From JAJFUV01 sp964384215 (lineage in GTDB: Bacteria > Acidobacteriota > Terriglobia > Bryobacterales > Bryobacteraceae), in assembly GCA_964384215.1 (NCBI GenBank), contig CAYLLB010000013.1, positions 1 through 64,000 of the forward strand: DNA of 64,000 bases, written 5' to 3'. The first letter of the stretch is position 1. Each line of letters begins with the position of its first letter. Shown here one piece after another: positions 1 to 8,936 of the stretch. The notes beneath the pieces are model-generated. The model was not told the DNA's origin. It did no database searches and was given only the letters and a program-made list of their open reading frames with translations. The translations under genes and the position numbers were made by a program.

Positions 1-13
1 CCCCGGAATTGAA

Positions 14-1045
14 TCAGGATTTCATGAGGTGCTCTAACACGTACATCTCGAGCAACTCGTAGTTGCGCTCGGCGATGCACTTGGCCTGGAAGGCGTAATC
101 GAACTTGCGCGCCTTCTCTTCGAGTATCTTGAAGATCCTCAGACTGTTTCGCAGATGCTGAAAAGAATCCGCGATCTTCTGCGTGCGCATGGCCTTCACG
201 TCCAGGCCCACGTACTCGCCCTTGGAACCGTAATTGTTTTCGATCAGCACGCGCACTTCGTTGAAGGCCTGGCGCAGATTCTCGACGCCGAAGGTCTTGT
301 CCTGGTCGTACTTGAGGCCGTTCTGGTCGTTGAGGTGTACGCTCCAGAGTTTGCCGAACGACAGGGCGAAAGCGATCTCCATGGCCGGATCGAGGCCGGC
401 GAGGATGGCGTGGGCGCTTTCGAGCAATCCGCCGACACGATTCGGATCCACGGTGCGATAGGATACCGCCATGACGTGCCCGAGCGTGGGGCAGAAGCTA
501 CGGTCAATCGGCTCGTTGGGCTTGGACTCGATCAAGACACGGATCTTTTTGTCGTATTCGAGGATGCGGTTGATGGCTTCGACCAGCCGGTTGACACCCT
601 CGACCGGGTTCTTGCTTTCAAAGCAGAGCGTACCCTCACGCGCAAGCCACAGCACGATCTTATCCGCGCCCAGTTCGTTGGCGATGTCGACGCTGCGCAG
701 CCCGCGCCAGATGGCGAAATCGCGTTCTTTGGGATCGTTCGCGGTGAAGCCGCCGTCGATCGTACGCGGATCTTCCCACAAGCGCGGGGCGACGAACTCG
801 GCGGCCATGCCGTTGTCGTCGAGGATCTTGCGCACCTCGCGCGCGGCGGCGCGGATTTGCGCATCGGTCATCTCGTTCATCTTCGGCACGGCGTCGTCGT
901 CATGGAATTGCACGGCGGAGAAACCGATTTCCTTGAACTTCTTGACCTTCTCGGCAAAGGCGATCGAAGGGCGCACCTCGGGCCCGAACGCGTCACGGCC
1001 TTCATGCACATTCCACGGACCTACGGAAAAGCGGAATTGGCTCAT
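14..1045 (-). CDS. Xylose isomerase-like TIM-barrel sugar isomerase
   Basis: A 343-residue cytosolic protein of the xylose isomerase family, which interconverts aldoses and ketoses with two divalent metals. Visible family motifs are FHDDD (H48, D51, catalytic pair), GGFTAND near 98-104, IESKPNEP (E173 metal ligand, K175), LESAH (E209, H212), KYDQD (D247, D249) and LDVKAMR (D282). It is shorter than actinobacterial enzymes (about 385 aa), and the missing part is mostly the C-terminal dimer-locking tail. One expected metal ligand, the Asp of the HIDLN motif (Asp245 in Streptomyces numbering, from memory), is His here (SVHLNDQ, H237). The enzyme may therefore act on a different sugar or use a different metal. 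It lies 51 bp downstream of cdsA on the same strand. The start is the ATG beginning MSQFRFSVG. Confidence 0.85.
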   Translation of the reverse strand: MSQFRFSVGPWNVHEGRDAFGPEVRPSIAFAEKVKKFKEIGFSAVQFHDDDAVPKMNEMTDAQIRAAAREVRKILDDNGMAAEFVAPRLWEDPRTIDGGFTANDPKERDFAIWRGLRSVDIANELGADKIVLWLAREGTLCFESKNPVEGVNRLVEAINRILEYDKKIRVLIESKPNEPIDRSFCPTLGHVMAVSYRTVDPNRVGGLLESAHAILAGLDPAMEIAFALSFGKLWSVHLNDQNGLKYDQDKTFGVENLRQAFNEVRVLIENNYGSKGEYVGLDVKAMRTQKIADSFQHLRNSLRIFKILEEKARKFDYAFQAKCIAERNYELLEMYVLEHLMKS

Positions 1046-1096
1046 TTGGTTTTCCTCGAACAGATTATGTCACAGCCGAACGGGGCGCGCCGTGCT

Positions 1097-1870
1097 TCAG
1101 GCGTGATAAAGCCAGCGCAAGAAGGCGTACACGACCGGCATCGAGAACAGGCTGCTGTCAACACGGTCGAGCCAGCCGCCATGGCCGGGCAGAAGCGCGC
1201 TGGAATCCTTCACGTTGGCGCCGCGCTTGAGAGCGGATTCGGCCAGGTCGCCCACCTGGCCGGCGATGTTGGCTATCAGCGCGATGCCGGCGGCGGCCGG
1301 CAGCGTAACGGCAGGCACAAAGTGCGGCAGATAGAAAGCGCCGAACACGACAGAAGCGACCACCGACGCGAAGGTTCCCTCCCACGTTTTCGACGGGCTC
1401 ACACGCGGAGCCAGTTTATGCCTACCCAAAGACCGGCCGGCGTAATAGGCGGCGGTGTCGCCGATCCAGTTGAGCGCCAGCGTGAACATCAGCCAGTGCG
1501 GGCTGGCCTCCCGCAGAAGCACTCCGAACTTCCAGCAACCGAAGATGTAAACCACTCCGAAGGTGAGTGCGGCCGCGCGCGGCAGGCCTTTCACGAAATG
1601 CCCGTTGGAAGCGGAGATGGTCAGGGCAATCAGGGCGACGGCAACCAGGACGGCAAGTTCCTGCCCCGGAACTAGAAGCAACAGCAGACCCGCGCCATAG
1701 CCGAGCGGCCCCGGACCCTGGATTCCGTATTGCTTCACAATCCCCGCGTACTCGTACTGGCATAGCAGGGCCACGGCGGAAAGCACCGCGAGAAAAACAA
1801 ACGGGTGCCCCCAGACAACAGCGTACAGGATGATGGGGATCAGTAGAACCGCGCTGAGGAACCGTTTCAT
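1097..1870 (-). CDS. cdsA: Phosphatidate cytidylyltransferase
   Basis: An integral membrane enzyme that makes CDP-diacylglycerol from CTP and phosphatidic acid, the branch point for phospholipid synthesis. The 257-aa protein is a run of hydrophobic helices and carries the CdsA signature near its C-terminus: SPSKTWEG, then KRGANVKD, then LLPGHGGWLDR, with the conserved Lys-Asp and His-Gly-Gly...Asp-Arg residues. Length is normal for the family. Its start overlaps the stop of uppS by 4 bp (1867-1870), the usual bacterial uppS-cdsA arrangement, so the two are probably translationally coupled. Confidence 0.95.
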   Translation of the reverse strand: MKRFLSAVLLIPIILYAVVWGHPFVFLAVLSAVALLCQYEYAGIVKQYGIQGPGPLGYGAGLLLLLVPGQELAVLVAVALIALTISASNGHFVKGLPRAAALTFGVVYIFGCWKFGVLLREASPHWLMFTLALNWIGDTAAYYAGRSLGRHKLAPRVSPSKTWEGTFASVVASVVFGAFYLPHFVPAVTLPAAAGIALIANIAGQVGDLAESALKRGANVKDSSALLPGHGGWLDRVDSSLFSMPVVYAFLRWLYHA

Positions 1871-2703
1871 CTGGCCACGACGCGTAGCGCGGGCTGCGCG
1901 TGCCGCCCTGGATCATCCTTACCTCCGGCGGGACTCAGGCCGCCGAAGCGCCGGTCGCGCCGTTGATAGTCCAGGATGGCTTTCAGTAACTCGGTACGGG
2001 TGAAATCGGGCCAAAGAGTCTCGGTGATGTAGAGCTCCGCGTATGCGATCTGCCAAAGCAGAAAATTGCTGATGCGCATTTCGCCTGAGGTGCGAATGAG
2101 TAAGTCCGGGTCAGGCACGCCGGCCGTATAAAGCCGTTTCGCGATATCGTCCTCGCTGACGGAAAGCCGGCCCAAGGTGCCCCGCGCACGCGATTCGGCA
2201 AGCAAGGCGTTTACGGCGTCGACGACTTCGGCGCGGCCTCCATAGTTGATGGCGAGGTTCACCTGCAGGCCGTCGTTCGCCGCCGTGGCTTCGACACTCT
2301 CGCCGAGTTCCCGCTGCACGTGTTCGGGAAGCCCATCGAGACGGCCGATAGCCACCAACCGGATGTTGTTGCGTTGCAGCAGCGGAAGCTCCTTGGCGAG
2401 ATACAGGCGCAACAGGCGCCAGAGCGTGTCCACCTCGGTCCTTGGCCGCTTCCAATTCTCGGAAGAAAAAGCGTATAGAGTCAGATACTTCACGCCCAAC
2501 CGGGCGCAGGTCTCGACGGTCTGACGCACTGGCTCGACGCCGGCCCTGTGTCCCGCCGCCCGCGGCAGATTGCGCTGTCGCGCCCACCGGCCGTTGCCGT
2601 CCATGATGATGGCAACATGTGCCGGCAGCCGCTCGGGATCGAGCGACTCGGCGAGCACCCAATCCTCGCTGGCCGGTTTCAGAATTTCGAAAAGGGCTTC
2701 CAT
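1867..2703 (-). CDS. uppS: Isoprenyl transferase (undecaprenyl diphosphate synthase)
   Basis: A cytosolic cis-prenyltransferase that extends farnesyl diphosphate to the C55 carrier lipid used for peptidoglycan and surface glycans. Motifs: HVAIIMDGNGRWA with catalytic Asp35, AGHRAG, LTLYAFSSENWKRP, and the C-terminal RTSGEMRISNFLLWQ diphosphate-binding segment. At 278 aa it is slightly longer than typical because of about 25 extra N-terminal residues; no strong ribosome binding site decides the start. It heads the uppS-cdsA pair, with the isomerase-like gene downstream. Confidence 0.95.
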   Translation of the reverse strand: MEALFEILKPASEDWVLAESLDPERLPAHVAIIMDGNGRWARQRNLPRAAGHRAGVEPVRQTVETCARLGVKYLTLYAFSSENWKRPRTEVDTLWRLLRLYLAKELPLLQRNNIRLVAIGRLDGLPEHVQRELGESVEATAANDGLQVNLAINYGGRAEVVDAVNALLAESRARGTLGRLSVSEDDIAKRLYTAGVPDPDLLIRTSGEMRISNFLLWQIAYAELYITETLWPDFTRTELLKAILDYQRRDRRFGGLSPAGGKDDPGRHAQPALRVVAR

Positions 2704-2760
2704 CCGGGCAAGATCTTATCCTACACCGGCGCGCTTTGTGAGGGCTAGCCCGGCCATTCT

Positions 2761-5406
2761 ATGCTGTACCGTATGCGCACGCTGCTATTCGGATCGAGTA
2801 TCTGGCTCGCCTTGGCCGCCACGGTGATCGCGACGCCCTGCCACCTTGCCATCCAATGGGCGCAGACTGCGCCGAAGGTTACCGTGAGCGCCACCGGCGC
2901 GGCCATTTCCTCGCAGAAAGCAATTGCGGGGCGCGCACGGCTGGAATTCACGGTTTCGGAACAAGGCCCGGATTACGGCCCCAAAGCGGCCATCGTGACG
3001 GTTGCGCCTGCCGGCTCACAAGCGTTCAGTTTCTTCGTGCGCGACGTGAAACACGAAACTCCCATCTGGCTTCCCGCTTACGGCGTGGTGGTTACAGAGG
3101 CCGCCGACGCGCGGTCCTATGCCGAAATCGCCGGGTCTATCCGCGGCCGCGGCTTGCAGACCAAGTTACAAAAGGTCGAGAGCAGCGCGGAGGCTGACTG
3201 GAATGCAGCAGCGCTAGATTCGCGCAGCGTGAAGGTGCAAACCTGGTTGGGCTTGAGCCGCGACATACGCATCTTCGCCGTGGGAGAGCGCCTGGATTGG
3301 ATCCAGCCACGGTTGCACGGCCAGCAAGTGAAGGTTCCGGCGGGCAACACTCAACCCGTGAACTTCAGTTTCCTGGCAGGCCGCGGTTACGGACCGGCTG
3401 ACCACATCACGCGCCGCCTGGAAGACGGCGTCCTGCCTATCTTGCACGGTGAGTTGCGCGACGACGAAGTCATTTACTCGTACACGGCCTTCGTCAGCCT
3501 CGAGTCGACGCCCTTGACGGCCGGCACCGTGCGCGGCACCCACTACCTGGTGGCGGACGGTTACGGCGCGGGGCATATGTTCACGAAGGACCAGCAGGCG
3601 CAGTTCGATGCGTTGCGCGAGGCCGAAACAGAGCGCCCCGAGGAGACCGTCCTGTATTTGCGCGTACACGCGGTGAACACCTCGCGCGTGCCGCGTTACG
3701 CGTTCTTCAGGAATCCGGTCGCTGAGCGTCAGCCGCCGGGGCTGTGGGGATTCGACCCCAACACCGGTTCCGGTACCCTTGCCGGCGACCGGGTCTACTA
3801 CACATCGACGCTCAACGGCGAACCGGTGCGTTCTCGCGAGATGGCGATCCTGCTTCAGCCGGGCGAGGGCACCACGCTCGAAGTCTTCATCCCGCATCGG
3901 CCGATTCCGGCCGAACGCGCCCGAAAGCTTCGCGCGCAGAGCTTCGCCCAGCGGCACGCCGAATGCCGCGCATACTGGATCGAGAAGTTGGGCGCCGCCG
4001 CAAAGATCCGGGTGCCGGAACCGCGCATCGATGAGATGATTCGCGCCGGGCTGCTGCATCTCGACCTGGTCACTTACGGACTGGAACCATCAGGCACGCT
4101 CACGCCCACCATCGGGGTATACTCGCCGATCGGCTCGGAGAGTTCGCCCATCATTCAGTTCATGGATTCGATGGGCTGGCACGAGTCGGCGCGGCGCTCG
4201 CTCACCTACTTCCTGGACAAGCAGCACGAGGACGGCTTCATGCAGAACTTCGGCGGCTACATGCTGGAAACCGGTGCCGCGCTGTGGTCGATGGGCGAGC
4301 ATTACCGCTACACGCGCGACCAGGCCTGGGTGCGCTCCGTCGCGCCGAAACTCATCAGGGCCTGCGAGTACATGCAGCGCTGGCGCACGCGCAACCTGCG
4401 CGAGGATCTGCGCGGCAAAGGCTACGGCATGCAGGAGGGAAAGACGGCGGACCCGGAGGATCCCTTCCGCAGCTTCATGTTGAACGGATACTCCTACTTG
4501 GGCTTCCAACGCGTGGGCGAGATGCTGGCAGAGATCGATCCGGCCCAGTCGGCGAAGTGGACGAAAGAAGCCGAGGAGATGAAGCGCGACATCCGAGCGG
4601 CATTGTTCGAAGCCATGGGCCGCTCGCCGGTGGTGCCGCTCGCCGACGGCACCTGGTGCCCGACGGTGCCGCCCTGGGTGGAGTACCGCGGTCCGCTCAC
4701 TCTGTACGCCGATGGTGGCGAATGGTTCACGCACGGAGCCATGGTGAGCCGGGATTCGCTGCTCGGACCCCTGTACCTGGTGTTCCAGGAAGTGGTGGAC
4801 CCGCATGAGCCCGCCGCCGATGTCCTGCTTAACTTCCACAGCGATCTGATGACGACCAACCGCAACGCCGCCTTCAGCCAGCCGTATTACAGCCGGCATG
4901 CCGTCACGCACCTGCGGCGCGGCGAGGCCAAGCCGTTCCTGTCGGCCTACTACAACACGGTGGCCGCCCTGGCCGACCGCGAGACGTACACCTTCCAGGA
5001 GCATTACTACGGCGCCAGCCCGCACAAGACGCACGAAGAGGGCTGGTTCCTGATGGACACGCGCTGGATGCTATACATGGAGCGCGGCAAGACGCTCGAA
5101 CTGCTCGGCGGAGTGCCAAGGGCGTGGCTGGCGAACGGCCAGCGCGTCGAGCTGGATCGCGTGGCGAGCTACTTCGGACCGCTCACGCTGCGCGTGGCAT
5201 CGAAGCTCGACCAGGACCGCATCGTCGCGGAGATCGAATGCAGTTCCCAGAGGCGTCCGGCCACCGTCGAGATTCGCCTGCCGCACCCCAGCGGCGCGCG
5301 GGCGGTGTGGGTGGACGGCGGAACGTACGATACCCGCACCGAGCGGGTCCGCATCGAGAACTTCAGCGGCAAAGCACGGGTGGAAGTGGGCTTCGCACGG
5401 CGCTAA
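2761..5406 (+). CDS. Secreted six-hairpin glycosidase-like protein
   Basis: An 881-aa protein with an N-terminal signal peptide (hydrophobic stretch ending near ATVIATP). The first half, to about residue 400, looks beta-rich. The middle and C-terminal part (about 430-790) has the aromatic- and acid-rich helical pattern of (alpha/alpha)6 barrel glycosidases: FMDSMGWHESARRS, EDGFMQNFGGYMLETGAALW, HYRYTRDQAWV. A short beta domain closes the protein, as in glycosidases with a C-terminal accessory sandwich. The exact glycoside hydrolase family cannot be named from sequence alone. Starts at 2761 or 2773 (both ATG) are possible; both keep the signal peptide. The gene converges on the EamA transporter with a 4-bp tail overlap. 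Confidence 0.65.
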   Translation: MLYRMRTLLFGSSIWLALAATVIATPCHLAIQWAQTAPKVTVSATGAAISSQKAIAGRARLEFTVSEQGPDYGPKAAIVTVAPAGSQAFSFFVRDVKHETPIWLPAYGVVVTEAADARSYAEIAGSIRGRGLQTKLQKVESSAEADWNAAALDSRSVKVQTWLGLSRDIRIFAVGERLDWIQPRLHGQQVKVPAGNTQPVNFSFLAGRGYGPADHITRRLEDGVLPILHGELRDDEVIYSYTAFVSLESTPLTAGTVRGTHYLVADGYGAGHMFTKDQQAQFDALREAETERPEETVLYLRVHAVNTSRVPRYAFFRNPVAERQPPGLWGFDPNTGSGTLAGDRVYYTSTLNGEPVRSREMAILLQPGEGTTLEVFIPHRPIPAERARKLRAQSFAQRHAECRAYWIEKLGAAAKIRVPEPRIDEMIRAGLLHLDLVTYGLEPSGTLTPTIGVYSPIGSESSPIIQFMDSMGWHESARRSLTYFLDKQHEDGFMQNFGGYMLETGAALWSMGEHYRYTRDQAWVRSVAPKLIRACEYMQRWRTRNLREDLRGKGYGMQEGKTADPEDPFRSFMLNGYSYLGFQRVGEMLAEIDPAQSAKWTKEAEEMKRDIRAALFEAMGRSPVVPLADGTWCPTVPPWVEYRGPLTLYADGGEWFTHGAMVSRDSLLGPLYLVFQEVVDPHEPAADVLLNFHSDLMTTNRNAAFSQPYYSRHAVTHLRRGEAKPFLSAYYNTVAALADRETYTFQEHYYGASPHKTHEEGWFLMDTRWMLYMERGKTLELLGGVPRAWLANGQRVELDRVASYFGPLTLRVASKLDQDRIVAEIECSSQRRPATVEIRLPHPSGARAVWVDGGTYDTRTERVRIENFSGKARVEVGFARR

Positions 5407-6332
5407 CCCGCCGAGCTGTCATACTTCATGATCAAGACTGTGGAAACCAGCACCACGCCGGCACCTGCTAGTGCCGCCGTGCCGAGCCTCTCGCCCACCA
5501 TCACGGCGGCCAGGATCACTCCGAACACCGGCACCATGTAAAGGGCCATCGAGGCCACGGTCACGTCCAGGTGCTCCAGCGCGTGGAAGAACAGGAGCAT
5601 CGACGCGCCGTACATGAAGAGAACCAGGAACGCGAAGGCGAGCCAGTTTCTCCAACCAAAACTCGCGAATGTGGAAAGGTGGAACGGCTCCACCCACACC
5701 AGCAGCGGCATCGTGGCGAGCGTCGCCGTGATGTAGCTGAAAATCAGGATCTCGATCTCCTGGAATCGCTTCAGCAGGCCCTTGCAGTAAACGTTATAGA
5801 ACGACGAGCCGAGGCAACCGGCCAGAATCAGCGCGTTTCCTTCGAGGTACTTCATCTCGCCGAACGAGCTTTGCCGGAAATCTTGGATCGAAAGCAGCGC
5901 CACGCCGGCCAGCCCGATGACGAAGCAGGCGATGCGCAGCAGCGTCAGGCGTTCTTTCAGCATGATGCTCGCCAGCACAGCGCTCATGATGGGGATGAAT
6001 AAGTTCAGGATGGCGCCGTTCGAAGCGAGCGACTTCAATATACCCCAGGTCATGCCAAGCTGCGCCAACACCTGACCGCCGATACCCGCGAGCACGAACT
6101 TTCCCCAATCGCCGGGGGTCGGCTTCTCGGCCGCGGGATTCTTGCGCCGCTTGTAGATGAGCAGGGGAACGAAAAGGACCGTCGTGATGTAGAAGGGCAC
6201 GAAGGTGATGGCGATGGGTCCCATGTGCGCTTCCAGGAACTTCACGGCGGTTCCCTGCCCCGACCACATCAGCGCGGCGAGCGAGAGCAGCGTGAGGTAC
6301 CACCAGAAATGGGACTTCCCCGGCGCGGTCAT
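5403..6332 (-). CDS. EamA/DMT-superfamily transporter
   Basis: A polytopic inner-membrane protein of about 309 aa with roughly ten hydrophobic helices in two tandem EamA repeats (ALMWSGQGTAVKFLEAHMGP in the first, GSSFYNVYCKGLLKRF opening the second). The reading frame is open much further upstream, but that extension lies on top of the kinase gene in a shadow frame. The real start is the ATG at 6332 (MTAPGKSHFWW), which overlaps the kinase stop in an ATGA junction. As last gene of the five-gene sugar operon it probably moves a sugar or sugar-derived metabolite; the substrate is unknown. Confidence 0.85.
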   Translation of the reverse strand: MTAPGKSHFWWYLTLLSLAALMWSGQGTAVKFLEAHMGPIAITFVPFYITTVLFVPLLIYKRRKNPAAEKPTPGDWGKFVLAGIGGQVLAQLGMTWGILKSLASNGAILNLFIPIMSAVLASIMLKERLTLLRIACFVIGLAGVALLSIQDFRQSSFGEMKYLEGNALILAGCLGSSFYNVYCKGLLKRFQEIEILIFSYITATLATMPLLVWVEPFHLSTFASFGWRNWLAFAFLVLFMYGASMLLFFHALEHLDVTVASMALYMVPVFGVILAAVMVGERLGTAALAGAGVVLVSTVLIMKYDSSAG

Positions 6333-7735
6333 CCGGCAGGCTCCATCACGCGGACGCCGAAGCGGTCCGCACCCATGGAGCTGCCCTCGAAGACGTACGG
6401 CTCGAAGCCGCGCTGCTCGCCGAATCGTGTAACTACCCGGCGAAACGCGTCGTGCGCATCCGCGCGGCCCAGGATGGCCACCGTGCCGCCCGCGCCGCCG
6501 CCGGTGATCTTGGCGCCGTAAAGCCCGTTCGCCACGCCTTCTTCCCGTACCAGGCCAACCAGCATATCGCAAGCCTTCGAACCCAGCCCACATTCGGTGT
6601 AGGACCAGTGCGATTGATACATCAGGTCGCCCATCAGCCGGAATGCGGGCTCTGATTCCTCGATGGAAGCTCCGCGCGCCAATTCCGCGAAAGTCTCTAT
6701 GCGCGCGTTTTCTTCCACCGCGTAGCGCGTGCAATTGCGGATTCGGTAGATGACACCCTCGCGCAGTTGCGTGAACGGGTCGATGTGGCTTTCCGCCTGG
6801 CCGATGAAGTCCGGCCCCGTCATGATCTCCGGCAGCCGCCATTCGTACTCCGCGCGGTACTCCGAAGGCAGCATGTTCGAAAGATACCCGTTCCAGCGAG
6901 GCTCGACGTAGCGGGGGACGGCGCCGCTCTCGTCGAGGGTGACCGGGAGATGCTCCCACATGGTAATGAGCTTGTAGCCCATGAAGGCCGCCGCCCGCGC
7001 CGCCTCATACTCGATGCCGGACACTTCGTGGCTCGCGCCGGAATCCACGGCCCAGCACGCGAGCGATGGCGGCAGCTTCACCATGGGCAGCACGCGGCAG
7101 GGCTGGCAAAGGATCGGCAGGATGTAGCCCTCGTCTCCCATCACTGCTGTAGCCTGGTCCATGATGCCGCAGGCCGATTCCGCGATCACGTTCTCGACCC
7201 ACTGGCAGGCTTCGGCCAGCTCGATGCCGCTGAGATTGATTCCATACGCCGCGGCGGCGCTCTTCATCACCGAGACTTCAACCGCCGCCGAGCTGCTCAC
7301 TCCTTTGTTGAGCGGAACGCCGGATTCGATATAGACGCTTGCGCCAACGGTGACCATGTCCGGGTGGCGGCGCTTCAACAGATGGAAGACACCCAACACA
7401 TAGGCGGTCCAGCGCACCGCGGGCGATGCGTTCACGAGCGCGCGCACATTCCCGTCGCTTGTAAGATCCGCCAGGTCGAAGGAAACTTCCTCCCGCCAGC
7501 CGCGCTCTTTCATCTGGGGGTTCGAGAGCACAATGCGCGAGTCCGTGCGGCGCTGCGCGGCCGCCCAGGTGGCCTCGCGGATGGTGGATTCGAACACCAT
7601 GCCGCCGGTGTAATCCACGTTGCCACCCATCAGGTCTAATCGCCCGGGGCTGCGCGCGATGTAGACGGGGGCCTCTGGAGTAAACAGTGCGCCGGGGGCG
7701 CGGCGCGCGGCGACTGCCCGCTCGAATTCGGTCAT
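6329..7735 (-). CDS. GHMP-family sugar kinase, L-arabinokinase-like
   Basis: A 468-aa cytosolic kinase of the GHMP superfamily. The galactokinase signature (GRxNLIGEHxDY) is altered to GRLDLMGGNVDYTGG, the form I recall for plant L-arabinokinase domains. Other shared blocks are the ATP loop GVPLNKGVSSSAAVEVS, CQWVENVIAESACGIMDQ, ILCQPCRVLPMVKLP and the C-terminal KITGGGAGGTVAIL motif. The reaction is therefore more likely C1 phosphorylation of L-arabinose or a related sugar than of galactose, though this is inference. It ends in an ATGA overlap with the EamA transporter and starts 10 bp after the aminotransferase stop, so it sits inside a tight operon. Confidence 0.85.
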   Translation of the reverse strand: MTEFERAVAARRAPGALFTPEAPVYIARSPGRLDLMGGNVDYTGGMVFESTIREATWAAAQRRTDSRIVLSNPQMKERGWREEVSFDLADLTSDGNVRALVNASPAVRWTAYVLGVFHLLKRRHPDMVTVGASVYIESGVPLNKGVSSSAAVEVSVMKSAAAAYGINLSGIELAEACQWVENVIAESACGIMDQATAVMGDEGYILPILCQPCRVLPMVKLPPSLACWAVDSGASHEVSGIEYEAARAAAFMGYKLITMWEHLPVTLDESGAVPRYVEPRWNGYLSNMLPSEYRAEYEWRLPEIMTGPDFIGQAESHIDPFTQLREGVIYRIRNCTRYAVEENARIETFAELARGASIEESEPAFRLMGDLMYQSHWSYTECGLGSKACDMLVGLVREEGVANGLYGAKITGGGAGGTVAILGRADAHDAFRRVVTRFGEQRGFEPYVFEGSSMGADRFGVRVMEPAG

Positions 7736-7745
7736 CTAACCTCCG

Positions 7746-8936
7746 CTACACCAGCGCGCGGATGCTGTCGGCCACGTACCGCACCGTCTCGTCCGACATC
7801 CTCGGATGGATGGGCAGGCTCACGTATTTGTGATACAGCGCCTCGGCCACCGGGCAATCGCCTTCGGCCGACCCCATGCTCCGGTAGATGCTGGTCAGGT
7901 GAATCGGCATGTAATGCGACCAGACTTTGATCCTGTACCTGGTGTACAGCTCCCACATGAAATCTTCCTTGTTCAGGGGAAAACTCTTTTCTACCATGAC
8001 ACAGTAAACGTGGAAGACGTGCTTCACCTCGGGCGAGACATAGGGAAGCGTAAGGCCGGGAATGCCCCTGAGCAGTTCCGTGTAGCGCGAGGCAATTTCG
8101 ATGCGGCGCGCGTTGAAGCCGTCGAGCTTCTTCAGTTGCACCAGGCCCACGGCCGCCTGCGCTTCGGTCATGCGGAAGTTGTACCCCACGCCATCGAAAT
8201 CCAGAAACCAGTAGCGCTTCCCCATGGGGAATTGCTGCTCGTCAATGGGGAGGTACTTGCCCTTGGGATCGTAAGTGCGGCAGCACAGCGAACGGTAGCT
8301 CAACATGCGCTCGTAGAGGGCGCGGTCGCCGGTGGTGGTCATACCGCCCTCGCCGAGCGTGGTCATGTTCTTTTGCTGGTGAAAACTGAACACGCCGATG
8401 TGGCCCAGCGTCCCGGCCCGTCGGCCCTTGTATTCGGCGCCGGGGGCGTGCGCGCAATCTTCCACCACGGTGATGCCGCGCGGCCGGGCCAGTTCCATCA
8501 GCGCGTCCATGTCGCAGCACTGCCCGTAAAGGTGCACGGGCAGGATCGCCTTCGTTCGCGGCGTGATCTTCTTCGCGACGGAAGCCGGGTCCAGGTTCAG
8601 CGTACGCTCGTCGACGTCGGCGAAGACGACCTTCGCCCCGCGGGAGGCCGCCGCGTTAGCCGTCGAAATCCAACTGATGGGAGTGGTGATGACCTCGTCG
8701 CCCGGTCCCACACCAGCCGCGATCATAGCGAGTTCCAGTCCGGAGGTGGCGTTGGTGACCGCGAGACCGAAGTTCGCGCCGCAGTACGCGGCAAACGCAT
8801 CTTCGAACTGCTTCACACGCGGGCCGCAACTGGGCGCATTGGCCTTCAGCACTTCCATAAGCGCCGCAGCCTCCTCCTCCCCGTAAGCCGAGCCGTGACT
8901 GTATTCAAGTTCGTAGAGCGCTTTAGGCAGAGACAT
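7746..8936 (-). CDS. DegT/DnrJ/EryC1/StrS-family PLP aminotransferase
   Basis: A 396-aa fold-type-I PLP enzyme of the sugar aminotransferase family. Recognisable parts are TNATSGLELA for phosphate binding, DEVITTPISW, the HLYGQ motif, VVEDCAHAPGAEYKG with the Asp that pairs with the PLP ring nitrogen, and the Schiff-base lysine K189 in SFHQQKNMTTLGEGG. Members transfer amino groups to nucleotide-linked keto-sugars or, in catabolic versions, to free keto-sugars and inositols. Neighbours (SDR reductase upstream with 14-bp overlap, kinase downstream) fit either a small amino-sugar pathway or sugar catabolism. Confidence 0.9.
   Translation of the reverse strand: MSLPKALYELEYSHGSAYGEEEAAALMEVLKANAPSCGPRVKQFEDAFAAYCGANFGLAVTNATSGLELAMIAAGVGPGDEVITTPISWISTANAAASRGAKVVFADVDERTLNLDPASVAKKITPRTKAILPVHLYGQCCDMDALMELARPRGITVVEDCAHAPGAEYKGRRAGTLGHIGVFSFHQQKNMTTLGEGGMTTTGDRALYERMLSYRSLCCRTYDPKGKYLPIDEQQFPMGKRYWFLDFDGVGYNFRMTEAQAAVGLVQLKKLDGFNARRIEIASRYTELLRGIPGLTLPYVSPEVKHVFHVYCVMVEKSFPLNKEDFMWELYTRYRIKVWSHYMPIHLTSIYRSMGSAEGDCPVAEALYHKYVSLPIHPRMSDETVRYVADSIRALV

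Noticed and set aside
155..1675. Long plus-strand open frame (506 codons) opposite the isomerase and cdsA genes
   Set aside because: It is antisense to two genes with clear family motifs; its translation is low-complexity and runs across two unrelated genes.
4090..5034. 314-codon minus-strand frame within the secreted six-hairpin-like gene
   Set aside because: Antisense to a protein with a signal peptide and consistent helical pattern; its own product shows only Arg/Val/His-rich noise.
6333..6959. N-terminal extension of the EamA transporter frame
   Set aside because: It overlaps the kinase gene fully and has no transporter features; the ATGA junction at 6329-6332 gives a natural start.
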